Shown: positions 6,613-13,900 of the stretch, in pieces
How positions within the stretch are numbered: the first letter of the stretch is position 1
How the letters are laid out: the number at the start of each line of letters is the position of its first letter
NCBI RefSeq assembly: GCF_000720115.1
Contig: NZ_JOIR01000064.1
Coordinates: 1 to 22,973 of the forward strand
Reading direction: 5' to 3'
Source: Streptomyces sp. NRRL F-2580
Lineage (GTDB): Bacteria; Actinomycetota; Actinomycetes; Streptomycetales; Streptomycetaceae
DNA length: 22,973 nt
Notes under the pieces: model-generated
Seen by the model: the letters and a program-made list of their open reading frames with translations, nothing else
Database searches by the model: none
Told to the model about the DNA's origin: nothing
Translations under genes and position numbers: made by a program

Positions 6613-8379
6613 TCACGAAGAGTACGAACCCGGCCCCGTCGAAGAGAGGGCCGGGCGGCTGCGTACGTCGCCGTGGTAGGCGATCGTCTTGTTGATCAGG
6701 TTTCCGCCGTCGGTCTCGACCGATGTCTGTTCCCCATGCCCTGCACCGAACAGCAGGCCGGCGATGTGCGCGTTCGCCACCTGGTCCATGTGCGCGAAGA
6801 ACCAATCCACCTTGTCGTCCTTGTAATGGTTGAGGGTGTTGTTCTGCGCCATGTTGCCGACGGGGATCTGCCACAAGACCACTGGCTTGCCCACGGACTC
6901 GGCCATCGTCTTGTAGAACCCCAGCGAGGCAGCGGCCTTCTGGTCCGTCCAGAAGTTGTCATGGCCGCCGTGGGCCGGCTGTGCGTACCAGCCTGCATCG
7001 CGGTCCGACACATCGGCGACCAGGAAGTCGGCGTTTTGTGCCCCGAGGTTCGCGTAGTCCTTGGCGCATCCCTGTGTGTTGTTCTGCCAGTCCCAGCAGG
7101 AGAGGTGGAACCCCACTTTGGTGTTCGGCGCATATTTGTGCGCCATATCGATCAGGCAGCGGGAGAGTCCGGCGGCGCTGTTTTCCTGCGATCCGCAATC
7201 TGTCGGATTTGCGCCGGAGACCTGCGCGGCAACCTTGTGCGGGTCGCCGAGCGACCGGACGTAGCCCCAGAAGTCAGGCTCAAGGTCGATCATGTCCTGC
7301 GAGTTGCCGATCTTCTGGAGGAAGAAACGGTAGTCGTTCATATACCGGGTGAGCAGGTCAACCCTGTTGATGGCCTCGACCTCGCCCGGACCGTCACCAT
7401 GCCCTGCCAGATCCCCGAGGTCACGCAGTGAGTACCAAGTCCAGAACATCTTCTGCGGGTGCGGGCTGCCCTTGTAAGTCGCCTTGCCCACATGGTCGTC
7501 CCACCAGGTCACGTAATAACCAGGCGCCGTGGTGCCGCCGGACCAGCAGCCCCACCAGCTCTTCCAGGCATCCTGGCATTTCGATGCCGAGTAGTAGTCC
7601 GACGAGGGCGCGGGCTGGCTGTGCACATAGGCGTATCGCACATCGAACGGCGCGGCGGTCGCCGAGGCGTCAGGCATCGAGCCGCCGATGAGTACCGTGC
7701 TACTACCCATGAAACGTGTCGTCGAGCTGCCGCCACCGGTGGTGGGAGACGACGTGGGCGACGGGCGCGTGCCGCTCGGAGCCTGGCTTGTGGGAACGCT
7801 GCCGCCCGTCGCGGTGGGCGTGCCGGCGCTGCCGACGCTTCCGGCCGGGACGAGTTGCCATTGCTGATTGGCGCCGCTCCAGTCGCGGTTCTGGACGACG
7901 TCGCCCCCGTCAGCCTTGGAGCCGTTGTGGACCTCGACGGCCATGCCACTGAAGCGATTGAGCAACCGCACGTAGCCGTCTGGCGACTTCGCCAGTTGGA
8001 ACTGCTGATTGGTGCCGTTCAGGTCGCTCCACTGCACGATGCCGGAGCCGGCGGTCTTCGACCAGTTGTTGTCGTCCAGCACCTTGCCGGAGTTCCGGTT
8101 CTGCAGCCGGTAGTACCCGTCACCCGCGTCGATGAACCGCCACTGCTGGTTGGCCCCGCCGTGACGGACCCACTGCACCACCGCCGCGCCGTTGTTCGTG
8201 GCGAAGGCGCGGTCATCCAGCACCTTGCCGCTATTGCGGTTGACCAGCACATACCACGTCTTGGGATCCACGGTTCCCGCTGAGGCCGTGCCGACCACAC
8301 CAATGGAGCCGGCCACGACGGCCATGACGACGGCCGCCCAAAAACCCCGACGTGCGAACAACCCACGGCCACGGTGCAT
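6613..8379 (-). CDS. Secreted ricin-type lectin plus putative glycoside hydrolase
   Basis: Starting at ATG 8379 the product has 588 residues; in-frame starts further upstream (8499, 8526) would give an unusually long pre-signal segment. A signal peptide spans about 1-34 (ending TASAG). Residues 38-178 form a ricin-type beta-trefoil with three QxW-type repeats (NQQWRF, NQQFQL, NQQWQL), a CBM13-like sugar-binding domain. A Ser/Thr/Gly/Pro linker (about 180-230) follows. The remaining ~350 residues look like a TIM-barrel hydrolase, with acidic and aromatic strand ends such as DLEPDFWGY, GFHLSCWDW, FLVADVSDRD and VLWQIPVGN. I cannot place this domain in a numbered glycosidase family. The last ~15 residues run through a terminator-like hairpin and look unlike a natural end. 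The likely role is extracellular polysaccharide degradation. Confidence 0.75.
   Translation of the reverse strand: MHRGRGLFARRGFWAAVVMAVVAGSIGVVGTASAGTVDPKTWYVLVNRNSGKVLDDRAFATNNGAAVVQWVRHGGANQQWRFIDAGDGYYRLQNRNSGKVLDDNNWSKTAGSGIVQWSDLNGTNQQFQLAKSPDGYVRLLNRFSGMAVEVHNGSKADGGDVVQNRDWSGANQQWQLVPAGSVGSAGTPTATGGSVPTSQAPSGTRPSPTSSPTTGGGSSTTRFMGSSTVLIGGSMPDASATAAPFDVRYAYVHSQPAPSSDYYSASKCQDAWKSWWGCWSGGTTAPGYYVTWWDDHVGKATYKGSPHPQKMFWTWYSLRDLGDLAGHGDGPGEVEAINRVDLLTRYMNDYRFFLQKIGNSQDMIDLEPDFWGYVRSLGDPHKVAAQVSGANPTDCGSQENSAAGLSRCLIDMAHKYAPNTKVGFHLSCWDWQNNTQGCAKDYANLGAQNADFLVADVSDRDAGWYAQPAHGGHDNFWTDQKAAASLGFYKTMAESVGKPVVLWQIPVGNMAQNNTLNHYKDDKVDWFFAHMDQVANAHIAGLLFGAGHGEQTSVETDGGNLINKTIAYHGDVRSRPALSSTGPGSYSS
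6629..6655 (-). terminator. Stem-loop inside the 3' end of the glycosidase gene
   Basis: CCCGGCCC and GGGCCGGG form a perfect 8-bp stem with an 11-nt loop. On the minus strand it is followed by T-rich sequence, as a terminator would be, yet it precedes the stop codon at 6613. The native stop may therefore have been lost. Confidence 0.45.
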
Positions 8380-8534
8380 CGCTTTTCGTTTCCCCGTGAC
8401 TGCTGAGTGGGACGACCGGCGACTACCGCGGGCGTGGTCGCCGGCACGGCGGCCGCCATCGCGGTACGCCCCCGATGACGCGGGTGGGCGAGGGAACATG
8501 TCTGTGCTCTCTTTCAGCCGTTGCACCTGACCGG

Positions 8535-8786
8535 ACCACCTGGCCGGACAACACTGAGTGGTCGCCGGAGGCCAAAAGGTTGCCTCGGCACGCGAAGATC
8601 CACAGATCGCACGGATGAGGCGGAAGTCATTCGCTGGTGGAACGTCACTACCGTGCGGAGGTTGTGCGCGGCGCGCTCCAGGAGGGCGGTCCGTGGGAGC
8701 GCGAGGCGCCGGCCCCGCAACGCCTCCTCTGACAGCCCGAGCACACGGACACCGGCCACGCCGACCCCGGGCGAGGCTGGCCGGGG
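8535..8786. other. Gap with gene-tail fragments only
   Basis: At 8628-8732 (plus strand) a frame with coding-like base use reads SLVERHYRAEVVRGALQEGG and ends at TGA 8730-8732. It has an upstream in-frame stop and no start. I do not recognise it; it looks like the tail of a lost gene. The rest of the gap shows nothing I can name. Confidence 0.3.
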
Positions 8787-8846
8787 TCAGACCTCGCCGC
8801 GCCAGGAGCCGGTCTCGCGGCCGCGGTTCTCGATGTAGTCCTTGAA
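8787..8846 (-). pseudogene. C-terminal 19 residues of a lost minus-strand gene
   Basis: The minus strand reads FKDYIENRGRETGSWRGEV then TGA, a convincing protein end with good codon bias. Immediately upstream the frame is destroyed by an 18-bp near-perfect tandem duplication, and beyond it lies the tail of an unrelated plus-strand gene. The family is unknown to me. Confidence 0.45.
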
Positions 8847-8865
8847 CTCTCGATGTAGTCCTTGA
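8828..8865. repeat. 18-bp direct repeat, period 20
   Basis: TCTCGATGTAGTCCTTGA occurs at 8828-8845 and again at 8848-8865. Because the period is 20, the duplication shifts the frame of the minus-strand gene tail. It looks like slippage at a breakpoint. Confidence 0.7.
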
Positions 8866-8936
8866 TGTGGCAGCATGCGCGCGACCTGTCGCCGCACATG
8901 CCGTCCGGCGACCACTGGTACCACCAAGGCGCCTGA
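8865..8936 (+). pseudogene. Relic of the C-terminus of a second copy of the 2398 membrane protein
   Basis: Read from 8865 the sequence encodes MWQHARDLSPHMPSGDHWYH and three more residues before TGA 8934-8936. The intact protein at 2398-2994 ends MWQRAHRLSPHMPSGDYWHH and three residues. Reading frame and stop position are conserved. Upstream similarity stops at the tandem repeat, so only the last 23 codons remain. This is a clear truncated paralogue. Confidence 0.8.
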
Positions 8937-9126
8937 GGGAACTCCTGCGTTGCTACCCCTTCACGCTGTAGTCATCGTCCGGTGGCGGGTGCTCCTGTGC
9001 GATGGATGACTTGCCGGCCGGGGCGTGTTCTCGAATGGGTGATGCCGCCGGTTTCCGCCCTGGTCCGTGGCGTTTGCGTTCGACACTTGGTGACATCAGC
9101 CGAGGCCGCCGCAGGTGGGGAGTGCC

Positions 9127-11460
9127 ATGTCGAACGGTAGTGTCCTTTTGGCGTTGCGTGAGGACCCCATGGGCGGTGGTGTCAGCGGTGACCAGTTGCG
9201 CCGGATCGGCAAGGAGCTGGAGAACCGCGGGCTGCAAGTGCGGTGGGCGCGGACCGTCGAGGGAGCCCGTGCCGCCTTGCGTACGGAGGCGGGCCTGACG
9301 GCTGCGGTCGTCGCCTGGGACCTGCCGTCCGAGAAGGGGGACGACGCCGGCGGCGGGGGAGGGGCGGTCCTGCGGCAGATCACCGGCCGGTTCACGGCCC
9401 TGCCTGTCTTCGTCGTCATGAGCGAGGAGTCCGATCACGGCCTGGACCGGCTGCCCCTGTGGGTGGCCGAGACCGCCGTCGGTTACATCTGGCCCTTGGA
9501 AGACACACCGTCCTTCATCGCCGGCCGTGTCTTCAATGCGGCACGCGCCTATGGCGACTCCGTTCTGCCGCCCTTCTTCAAAGCGCTGCGCCGGTTCGAC
9601 GACGCCCACGAGTACTCCTGGCACACCCCGGCGCACTCGGGAGGGGTGGCGTTCCTGAAATCGCCCGTCGGCCGGGCGTTCTTCGACTACTACGGTGAGC
9701 GGCTCTTTCGGACCGATCTGTCCATCTCGGTGGAGGAGCTGGGTTCCCTATTCGAGCACAGCGGTCCCATCGGGGACGCCGAGCGCAACGCTGCCCGCGT
9801 CTTCGGCGCCGACCGGACGTACTTCGTGCTGCACGGCGACTCCACCGCCGACCGTATGGTCGGCCACTACTGCGTCACGGCCGACGAGATCGCGCTGGTG
9901 GACCGCAACTGCCACAAGTCGGTGCTGCACGGGCTGGTGATCTCCGGTGCGCGCCCGGTCTACCTCGTCCCGACCCGCAACGGATACGGCCTCGCCGGCC
10001 CTCTGCCCGCCCGTGAGACCCTGCCCGCCGCGGTGGCCGCAAGGATCGCCGCCCACCCTCTGACACCAGGGGCGGTGTCCCCCCAGGCTCAGTACGCCGT
10101 GATCACCAACTCCACCTACGACGGTTTGTGCTACGACACCGTGCACACCGCGCGTGCCCTGGCCCCCAGCACTCCTCGTCTGCACTTCGACGAAGCCTGG
10201 TTCGCCTATGCCCGCTTCCACCCGCTCTACGTCGGCCGGTACGGCATGGCCGTGGGCCCGGACACGTTCGAGGGCGAGGAACGCCCCACCGTCTTCGCCA
10301 CCCAGTCCACGCACAAGCTGTTGGCCGCCCTGTCACAGAGCGCCATGGTGCACGTGAAGTCCTCACCCCGAGCGCCGGTCGAGCACCACCGGTTCAACGA
10401 GGCGTTCATGATGCACGGCACCACCTCGGCTCTGTACCCGGTGATCGCCTCGCTGGATGTGGCTGCGGCGATGATGGACGGCCCACAAGGAGAGTGGCTG
10501 GTCAACGAGGCGGTCACCGAAGCGATCCGGTTCCGGCAGGCCATCGTCCGCACCGGGCGCCGGATCGCGGAGGCCGGAGACCGACCGCCGTGGTTCTTCG
10601 GCGTCTGGCAGCCCGATACCGTCCCAGGCCCCGCCGACGGGACCACCATCCCCTTCGCCGACGCCTCCCCGGCGCTCCTGGCCACCGACCCCCGTTGCTG
10701 GGAGCTCGACCCCGACGCGGACTGGCACGGCTTCCCCGGGCTGAGCAAGGGGCAGTGCCTGCTGGACCCCATCAAGGTGACGCTGACCTGCCCCGGCGTC
10801 AACGCCCGCGGCGAGTCGGACCCGTGGGGCATTCCGGCCCGTATCCTTACCGCCTACCTCGCGCACCGGGGCATCGTCGTGGAGAAGACCGACACCTACA
10901 CCACCCTCGTCCTGTTCTCCATGGGCATCACCAAAGGCAAATGGGGCACCTTGATGGACGCCCTCATGGACTTCAAAGCCCTCCACGACGCCGACACCCC
11001 TCTGCGGCAGGTCCTGCCCCACTTGGTCGAGCGCCATCCACAGCGCTACAGCGGCACGACCTTGCGCACGCTGTGCCAGGAAATGCACGAACACCTGACC
11101 CGGGCCGAACTGATCGACGCGCTCGACACTGCCTTCCAGGACCTGCCCGAACCTGTCGTCCCGCCCCAGACCTGCTACCAGCAGCTGATCCGCGGGGGGA
11201 CCGAACGCCTCCCCCTCGCCGCAGCCGCAGGCAGGGTGGCCGCCGCCATGGTCACCGTGACCCCGCCCGGGATCCCCGTCCTGATGCCTGGGGAAGCACT
11301 GGGAACCCCCGACGGCCCGGTCCTGCGCTACCTGGCAGCACTGGAGGCATTCGACCGCGCCTTCCCCGGCTTCCACAGCGAAGCACACGGTGTCACCATC
11401 GATCCCCGCACCGGCGACTACCTCATCGAATGCGTACGCCAGGACAGGCAAGCCTCGTAA
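9127..11460 (+). CDS. PLP-dependent Orn/Lys/Arg decarboxylase (acid-inducible, AdiA/CadA/SpeF type)
   Basis: The 777-residue protein starts at ATG 9127, with GGTGGGGAG upstream; the in-frame GTG at 9115 lies inside that ribosome site. Residues 1-130 form the receiver-like wing domain. The catalytic fold-type I domain begins near 150 (HTPAHSGGVAF) and contains HGDST (236-240), NCHKSVLHGL (261-270), the cofactor-ring aspartate in HFDEAW (D355) and the Schiff-base lysine in ATQSTHKLLAALSQ (K397). The C-terminal domain is complete (TPPGIPVLMPGE and YLIECV). The length is usual for these decameric enzymes. Such enzymes decarboxylate arginine, lysine or ornithine, consuming a proton. The substrate cannot be decided by eye. 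No amino-acid/polyamine antiporter is adjacent, unlike enterobacterial acid-resistance operons. Confidence 0.9.
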   Translation: MSNGSVLLALREDPMGGGVSGDQLRRIGKELENRGLQVRWARTVEGARAALRTEAGLTAAVVAWDLPSEKGDDAGGGGGAVLRQITGRFTALPVFVVMSEESDHGLDRLPLWVAETAVGYIWPLEDTPSFIAGRVFNAARAYGDSVLPPFFKALRRFDDAHEYSWHTPAHSGGVAFLKSPVGRAFFDYYGERLFRTDLSISVEELGSLFEHSGPIGDAERNAARVFGADRTYFVLHGDSTADRMVGHYCVTADEIALVDRNCHKSVLHGLVISGARPVYLVPTRNGYGLAGPLPARETLPAAVAARIAAHPLTPGAVSPQAQYAVITNSTYDGLCYDTVHTARALAPSTPRLHFDEAWFAYARFHPLYVGRYGMAVGPDTFEGEERPTVFATQSTHKLLAALSQSAMVHVKSSPRAPVEHHRFNEAFMMHGTTSALYPVIASLDVAAAMMDGPQGEWLVNEAVTEAIRFRQAIVRTGRRIAEAGDRPPWFFGVWQPDTVPGPADGTTIPFADASPALLATDPRCWELDPDADWHGFPGLSKGQCLLDPIKVTLTCPGVNARGESDPWGIPARILTAYLAHRGIVVEKTDTYTTLVLFSMGITKGKWGTLMDALMDFKALHDADTPLRQVLPHLVERHPQRYSGTTLRTLCQEMHEHLTRAELIDALDTAFQDLPEPVVPPQTCYQQLIRGGTERLPLAAAAGRVAAAMVTVTPPGIPVLMPGEALGTPDGPVLRYLAALEAFDRAFPGFHSEAHGVTIDPRTGDYLIECVRQDRQAS

Positions 11461-11485
11461 GCGCCCGCCTCCCACGTTCTCAGGT

Positions 11486-11518
11486 GTGCGGGCCTCAGCC
11501 GGGAGGCTGAGCCCGCAC
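11486..11518 (+). terminator. Terminator of the decarboxylase gene
   Basis: GTGCGGGC-C-TCAGCC pairs with GGCTGA-GCCCGCAC across a short GGGA-like loop, a 14-bp stem with one bulged C, starting 25 bp after the stop codon. Confidence 0.7.
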
Positions 11519-11649
11519 CGGGCTGGTGGGGGCCGCGTTGTAACCGTCGGCCAGCGGCGGGGCGGGCGGATGCCTCTGTGGCCCCCCATGGTTGCGCCGC
11601 CGCAGCCTCGGCTACGCAAACCGAACGAGACCTGCCCCTGGTGAGGCGG

Positions 11650-11880
11650 TTGTGGTCGGCGACGAGTCCCCGGGGCTGGAGGCTGCCGAGGCCGTGGCGG
11701 CGGAGCGTCCGCACCCGTGGCAGCCCGCGTTCTGGGCGAACGCCCAGCGGCAAGTCCCCGATGGAAGCAGGCTGGTCGACGACCACCAGCACCGTTCCGT
11801 GCTTGGCCTGGAGCCTGTCGAACAGCTCCCGCAGCGGGACGCGGACACAAGTCGCCGTGCACGGGGGCGAGATGGCCACG
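11650..11880 (-). pseudogene. Frameshifted N-terminal remnant of an IS110-type transposase
   Basis: The minus strand encodes LRELFDRLQAKHGTVLVVVDQ followed by PASIGDLPL, the stretch that in IS110-family transposases lies in the N-terminal RuvC-like domain (LFDKL...VLVVVDQP..IGALP in related proteins). After LPL the match continues only in another frame (AFAQNAGC), showing a frameshift. Beyond about 11715 similarity fades. No start, C-terminal half or element ends are seen, so the element is dead. It fills most of the 540-bp gap between the decarboxylase and the next gene; the remaining part holds the decarboxylase terminator. Confidence 0.6.
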
Positions 11881-11920
11881 GGGCGGACGGGACGAGTTCA
11901 GGCCTTGGTCAACTTGCGTT

Positions 11921-11949
11921 TTGACGGCATGTGAAATATCACATGTCAT
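11921..11949 (+). promoter_or_regulatory. Promoter with an 18-bp palindrome between -35 and -10
   Basis: TTGACG (11921-11926) is a good -35; TGTCAT (11944-11949) is a fair -10 at 17 bp spacing. Between them lies CATGTGA-AATA-TCACATG (11928-11945), perfect 7-bp arms around four bases. The half-site TGTGA/TCACA is Crp-like, but the four-base gap is shorter than the six of Crp sites. A repressor bound here would exclude polymerase. Confidence 0.55.
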
Positions 11950-11999
11950 GTACGCCATCCGGGAATCCCTGGACGGTGCTTCACCTCAGGAGGACCACC

Positions 12000-12458
12000 A
12001 TGAACCGCTTAGCTGTGCTCGCCGTCGGCACCGCAGGTCTGTCCGTTTTCGCGATCACCCCGGCCAGCGCCACCGCGCAGTCGGCCGACACCGTCGCGAC
12101 CGTCACCTCCTGCGGCCACTCGGGTCTCCAGGCAGGCCTGTCCACGCGGATGTGTGCCGCGGTCACCGGTAACACCGTCGAGTTCTACGGCACGGTCGGC
12201 TTCGCCGGCCCGCCCTCCCCTGGCAGCCCGGCGCCCACCCCGAAGGAACTGACCACGACCCTGTCCGCAGAGGTCGTCGGCAGCGGCGCCGCGCCCAGCA
12301 CCCAGACCAAATCGGTCGTCTTCACCTTGTCGAACCTCGAGGTGCACGGCCTGGTCACCACCGTCCCGTGCGGCTCGACCATCCGCGGCACCTTCGGCGC
12401 GGCCTCGTTCCCCCGCCCGGCCAGCCCGGTGGTCCACGAGGTCACCATCACCTGCTGA
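12000..12458 (+). CDS. Small secreted protein with four cysteines and a TTA codon
   Basis: The 152-residue protein starts at ATG 12000, with a near-perfect AGGAGG six bases upstream. Residues 1-24 form a signal peptide ending ASA. The mature part of about 128 residues is Thr/Ser/Val-rich with beta-strand periodicity and four cysteines (in TSCGHSG, TRMCAA, VPCGS and the final ITC), probably two disulfides. I recognise no family; it resembles small exported beta-sandwich proteins common in Streptomyces. Codon 4 is TTA, which in Streptomyces is read by the bldA tRNA and usually marks genes expressed in late development. The upstream promoter carries a palindrome. It has no operon partner: the next gene is 160 bp away. 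Confidence 0.7.
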   Translation: MNRLAVLAVGTAGLSVFAITPASATAQSADTVATVTSCGHSGLQAGLSTRMCAAVTGNTVEFYGTVGFAGPPSPGSPAPTPKELTTTLSAEVVGSGAAPSTQTKSVVFTLSNLEVHGLVTTVPCGSTIRGTFGAASFPRPASPVVHEVTITC

Positions 12459-12618
12459 GTACGTCGTCCCACGCACGACCCCGAAGCGTTCCGTACGCGA
12501 TGGGGCCGGAGGGCGCCCATCAGGAGGAGCTGGAACTCGACTTCGGGGTCGAGGAGAGTTTTCGTGGAAGGAGAAGAACCGGGTGACTTTCGGCTCCCGA
12601 TTCTGAAAAGGTCGTGGA

Positions 12619-12885
12619 ATGAATGCTCTCACCGTTCTGGCATCGGCCGCTTTCGGCTCCACCGTATACCTTACGGCTCTCTCCACGGTGAAATGGCTGA
12701 ACCAGCTAAACCCGCGCGTTAAGGTCACAGGCCTAGTCGTGACCGGCATGGTTTTGTGCGCAGTCATCGGGCTTATCGCGTTCGCGAGCCAGAGCGTCGT
12801 GCTCGGATTCATCGTGGGCGCCGGCCTGACACCGCCCGTACACCGGTGGATCCTGCAACGACGCAAGCACGTCGCCGGTTCTTGA
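12619..12885 (+). CDS. Small two-helix membrane protein of unknown function
   Basis: The 88-residue protein starts at ATG 12619, preceded by AAAAGGTCGTGGA. Hydrophobic helices lie at about residues 5-25 and 38-70 (VTGLVVTGMVLCAVIGLIAF and a following VVLGFIVGAGL segment). The C-terminus HRWILQRRKHVAGS is basic and probably cytoplasmic. Codon choice is less G/C-biased than the neighbours (CTA, GTT, CTT, GTA codons occur), which hints at recent acquisition. Immediately upstream is a separate seven-codon frame (GTG 12583 to TGA 12606) with a strong AAGGAG, possibly a leader. I do not recognise the family. Confidence 0.55.
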   Translation: MNALTVLASAAFGSTVYLTALSTVKWLNQLNPRVKVTGLVVTGMVLCAVIGLIAFASQSVVLGFIVGAGLTPPVHRWILQRRKHVAGS

Positions 12886-12903
12886 CCTTCGACGAAGTTC
12901 GTC

Positions 12904-13028
12904 CTCGCGGGCGGAGCCGCCGTGCTCCGCCGGCGAGGGTGCAAGCACCCGCTGATCCCGACCCGCTGCGCCCCTCGCTCCGCCCCGGCAGCCGGCCGGG
13001 ACGGAGCGCATCCAGGTCCGGCCATCGC
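12904..13028 (+). pseudogene. Relic of the 3' end of a third module (partner-gene tail plus terminator)
   Basis: The sequence repeats 2045-2172 at about 90 percent identity. It still encodes LAGGAAVLRRRG, the transmembrane end and basic tail of the module A partner, but two bases are missing in the arginine codons, so the ACCCGCTGA end is out of frame. The downstream terminator stem is also present with one mismatch (CGCTCCGCCCC against GGGACGGAGCG). No peptidase or other part of the partner gene is found upstream, where the small membrane gene sits. Confidence 0.8.
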
Positions 13029-13094
13029 CGCCATCGCGCCAGAAGCTCGACGGGCGGGCTGCGAACACAGCGCCAGCGCCGCCAAAGCACCCTG

Positions 13095-13290
13095 GCGGCA
13101 GGCGGCACCCCCGCCGGCCGACGAGGAGACCGCTCCCGACCGCGTGGCCGAGCTGCACGCCGCCTACCTCGGCCCGCCCCTTCGGGAAACCGACGCCCAC
13201 CTCGAGCAGTACTGGAACAAGCTCACATCGCTCTACCCGCAGCGTGAAAGCGACCGCCGCCCCACGCGATACATCACCGCACGCCCTCTT
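13095..13290 (+). pseudogene. Gene-like fragment without a start
   Basis: A frame with strong coding bias reads DRVAELHAAYLGPPLRETD and continues HLEQYWNKLTSLYPQRESDRRPTRY in two adjacent segments, a helical, plausible cytoplasmic protein. No start codon with a ribosome site is present between it and the repeat relic upstream, and the same frame loses coding character after about 13310. I read it as a truncated gene whose front was replaced by the duplicated segment. The family is unknown. Confidence 0.35.
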
Positions 13291-13393
13291 CACGCCCCCT
13301 CACAGGAGACACAGGACACGAGTGCTCCCTGCGGAGAGGGTCCGCGGACGCTCGGAGCGGGTATCGGCCAGCTGCCCGGGCACACGAGAGGTC

Positions 13394-13900
13394 ATGCACG
13401 GACAACACGCGCGTCCCAGTCTGTTCGGCCCAGCACCCGCAGCTGCCACACCGCCGCCCGGCCGCACCGGCGCCAAGCACTCCCGCCGCGGCCGCATCAC
13501 CGGCCGCCTACGCCGCCGGATCCTCGCCTACCGGGCAATCGAGTTCCTGTCCACGCACATCCCGGGGGACCGCGGCCCCGGCGAGGAACGCCTGCTCCTC
13601 GTCCACATCCGCCAGGTCGTCGGCGAGGTCCAGTACCGGATCTGCGCGGACTGCGCCCAGGGTGTCATCACCGCCATCGTCATCGATGACCGCTTCCACG
13701 GCACCGGTCTGGGAACCCGTGCGCTGTCGCACCTGCGCGCGCGTCACCCAGGACTCGCCTGGCGCAGCACGCTGCGCAGGCGTGCCACCGAGGATCTTCT
13801 GCGCCGGATGCGCATTCCCGCACTCACTTCGGCCGGCCCCTGCGCCCACGCCGGCCAGACCCTCTCCGACCCGACGAGCCCGATACTCGCCACCGACTGA
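13394..13900 (+). CDS. Small GNAT-like acetyltransferase-related protein
   Basis: From ATG 13394 the product has 168 residues; a GTG at 13322 in the same frame has a better-spaced AGGA and is an alternative start. The N-terminal 45 residues are Pro/Arg-rich and probably disordered. The folded part has the core strand-turn-helix of GNAT acetyltransferases: AQGVITAIVIDDRFHGTGLGTRALSHLRARHPGL in two pieces, with HGTGLGTRA as the acetyl-CoA pyrophosphate loop (Q/R-x-x-G-x-G/A). The first GNAT strands are not obvious, so it may be a reduced or specialised member. Similar short proteins are frequent in Streptomyces accessory DNA. Substrate unknown. Confidence 0.5.
   Translation: MHGQHARPSLFGPAPAAATPPPGRTGAKHSRRGRITGRLRRRILAYRAIEFLSTHIPGDRGPGEERLLLVHIRQVVGEVQYRICADCAQGVITAIVIDDRFHGTGLGTRALSHLRARHPGLAWRSTLRRRATEDLLRRMRIPALTSAGPCAHAGQTLSDPTSPILATD

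Noticed and set aside
8953..9030. Minus-strand gene tail ending PPPDDDYSVKG
   Set aside because: Only about 25 codons look coding, with mixed third positions and no recognisable family; too weak to call.
10363..11958. Long minus-strand frame opposite the decarboxylase
   Set aside because: Antisense of a gene with clear PLP motifs; only the 11650-11880 part, in a different context, resembles a transposase.
12500..12586. 28-residue frame with an acidic ELELDFGVEE stretch, considered as a RiPP precursor
   Set aside because: No ribosome site, no modification enzymes nearby and no core-like sequence with conserved Cys/Ser/Thr.
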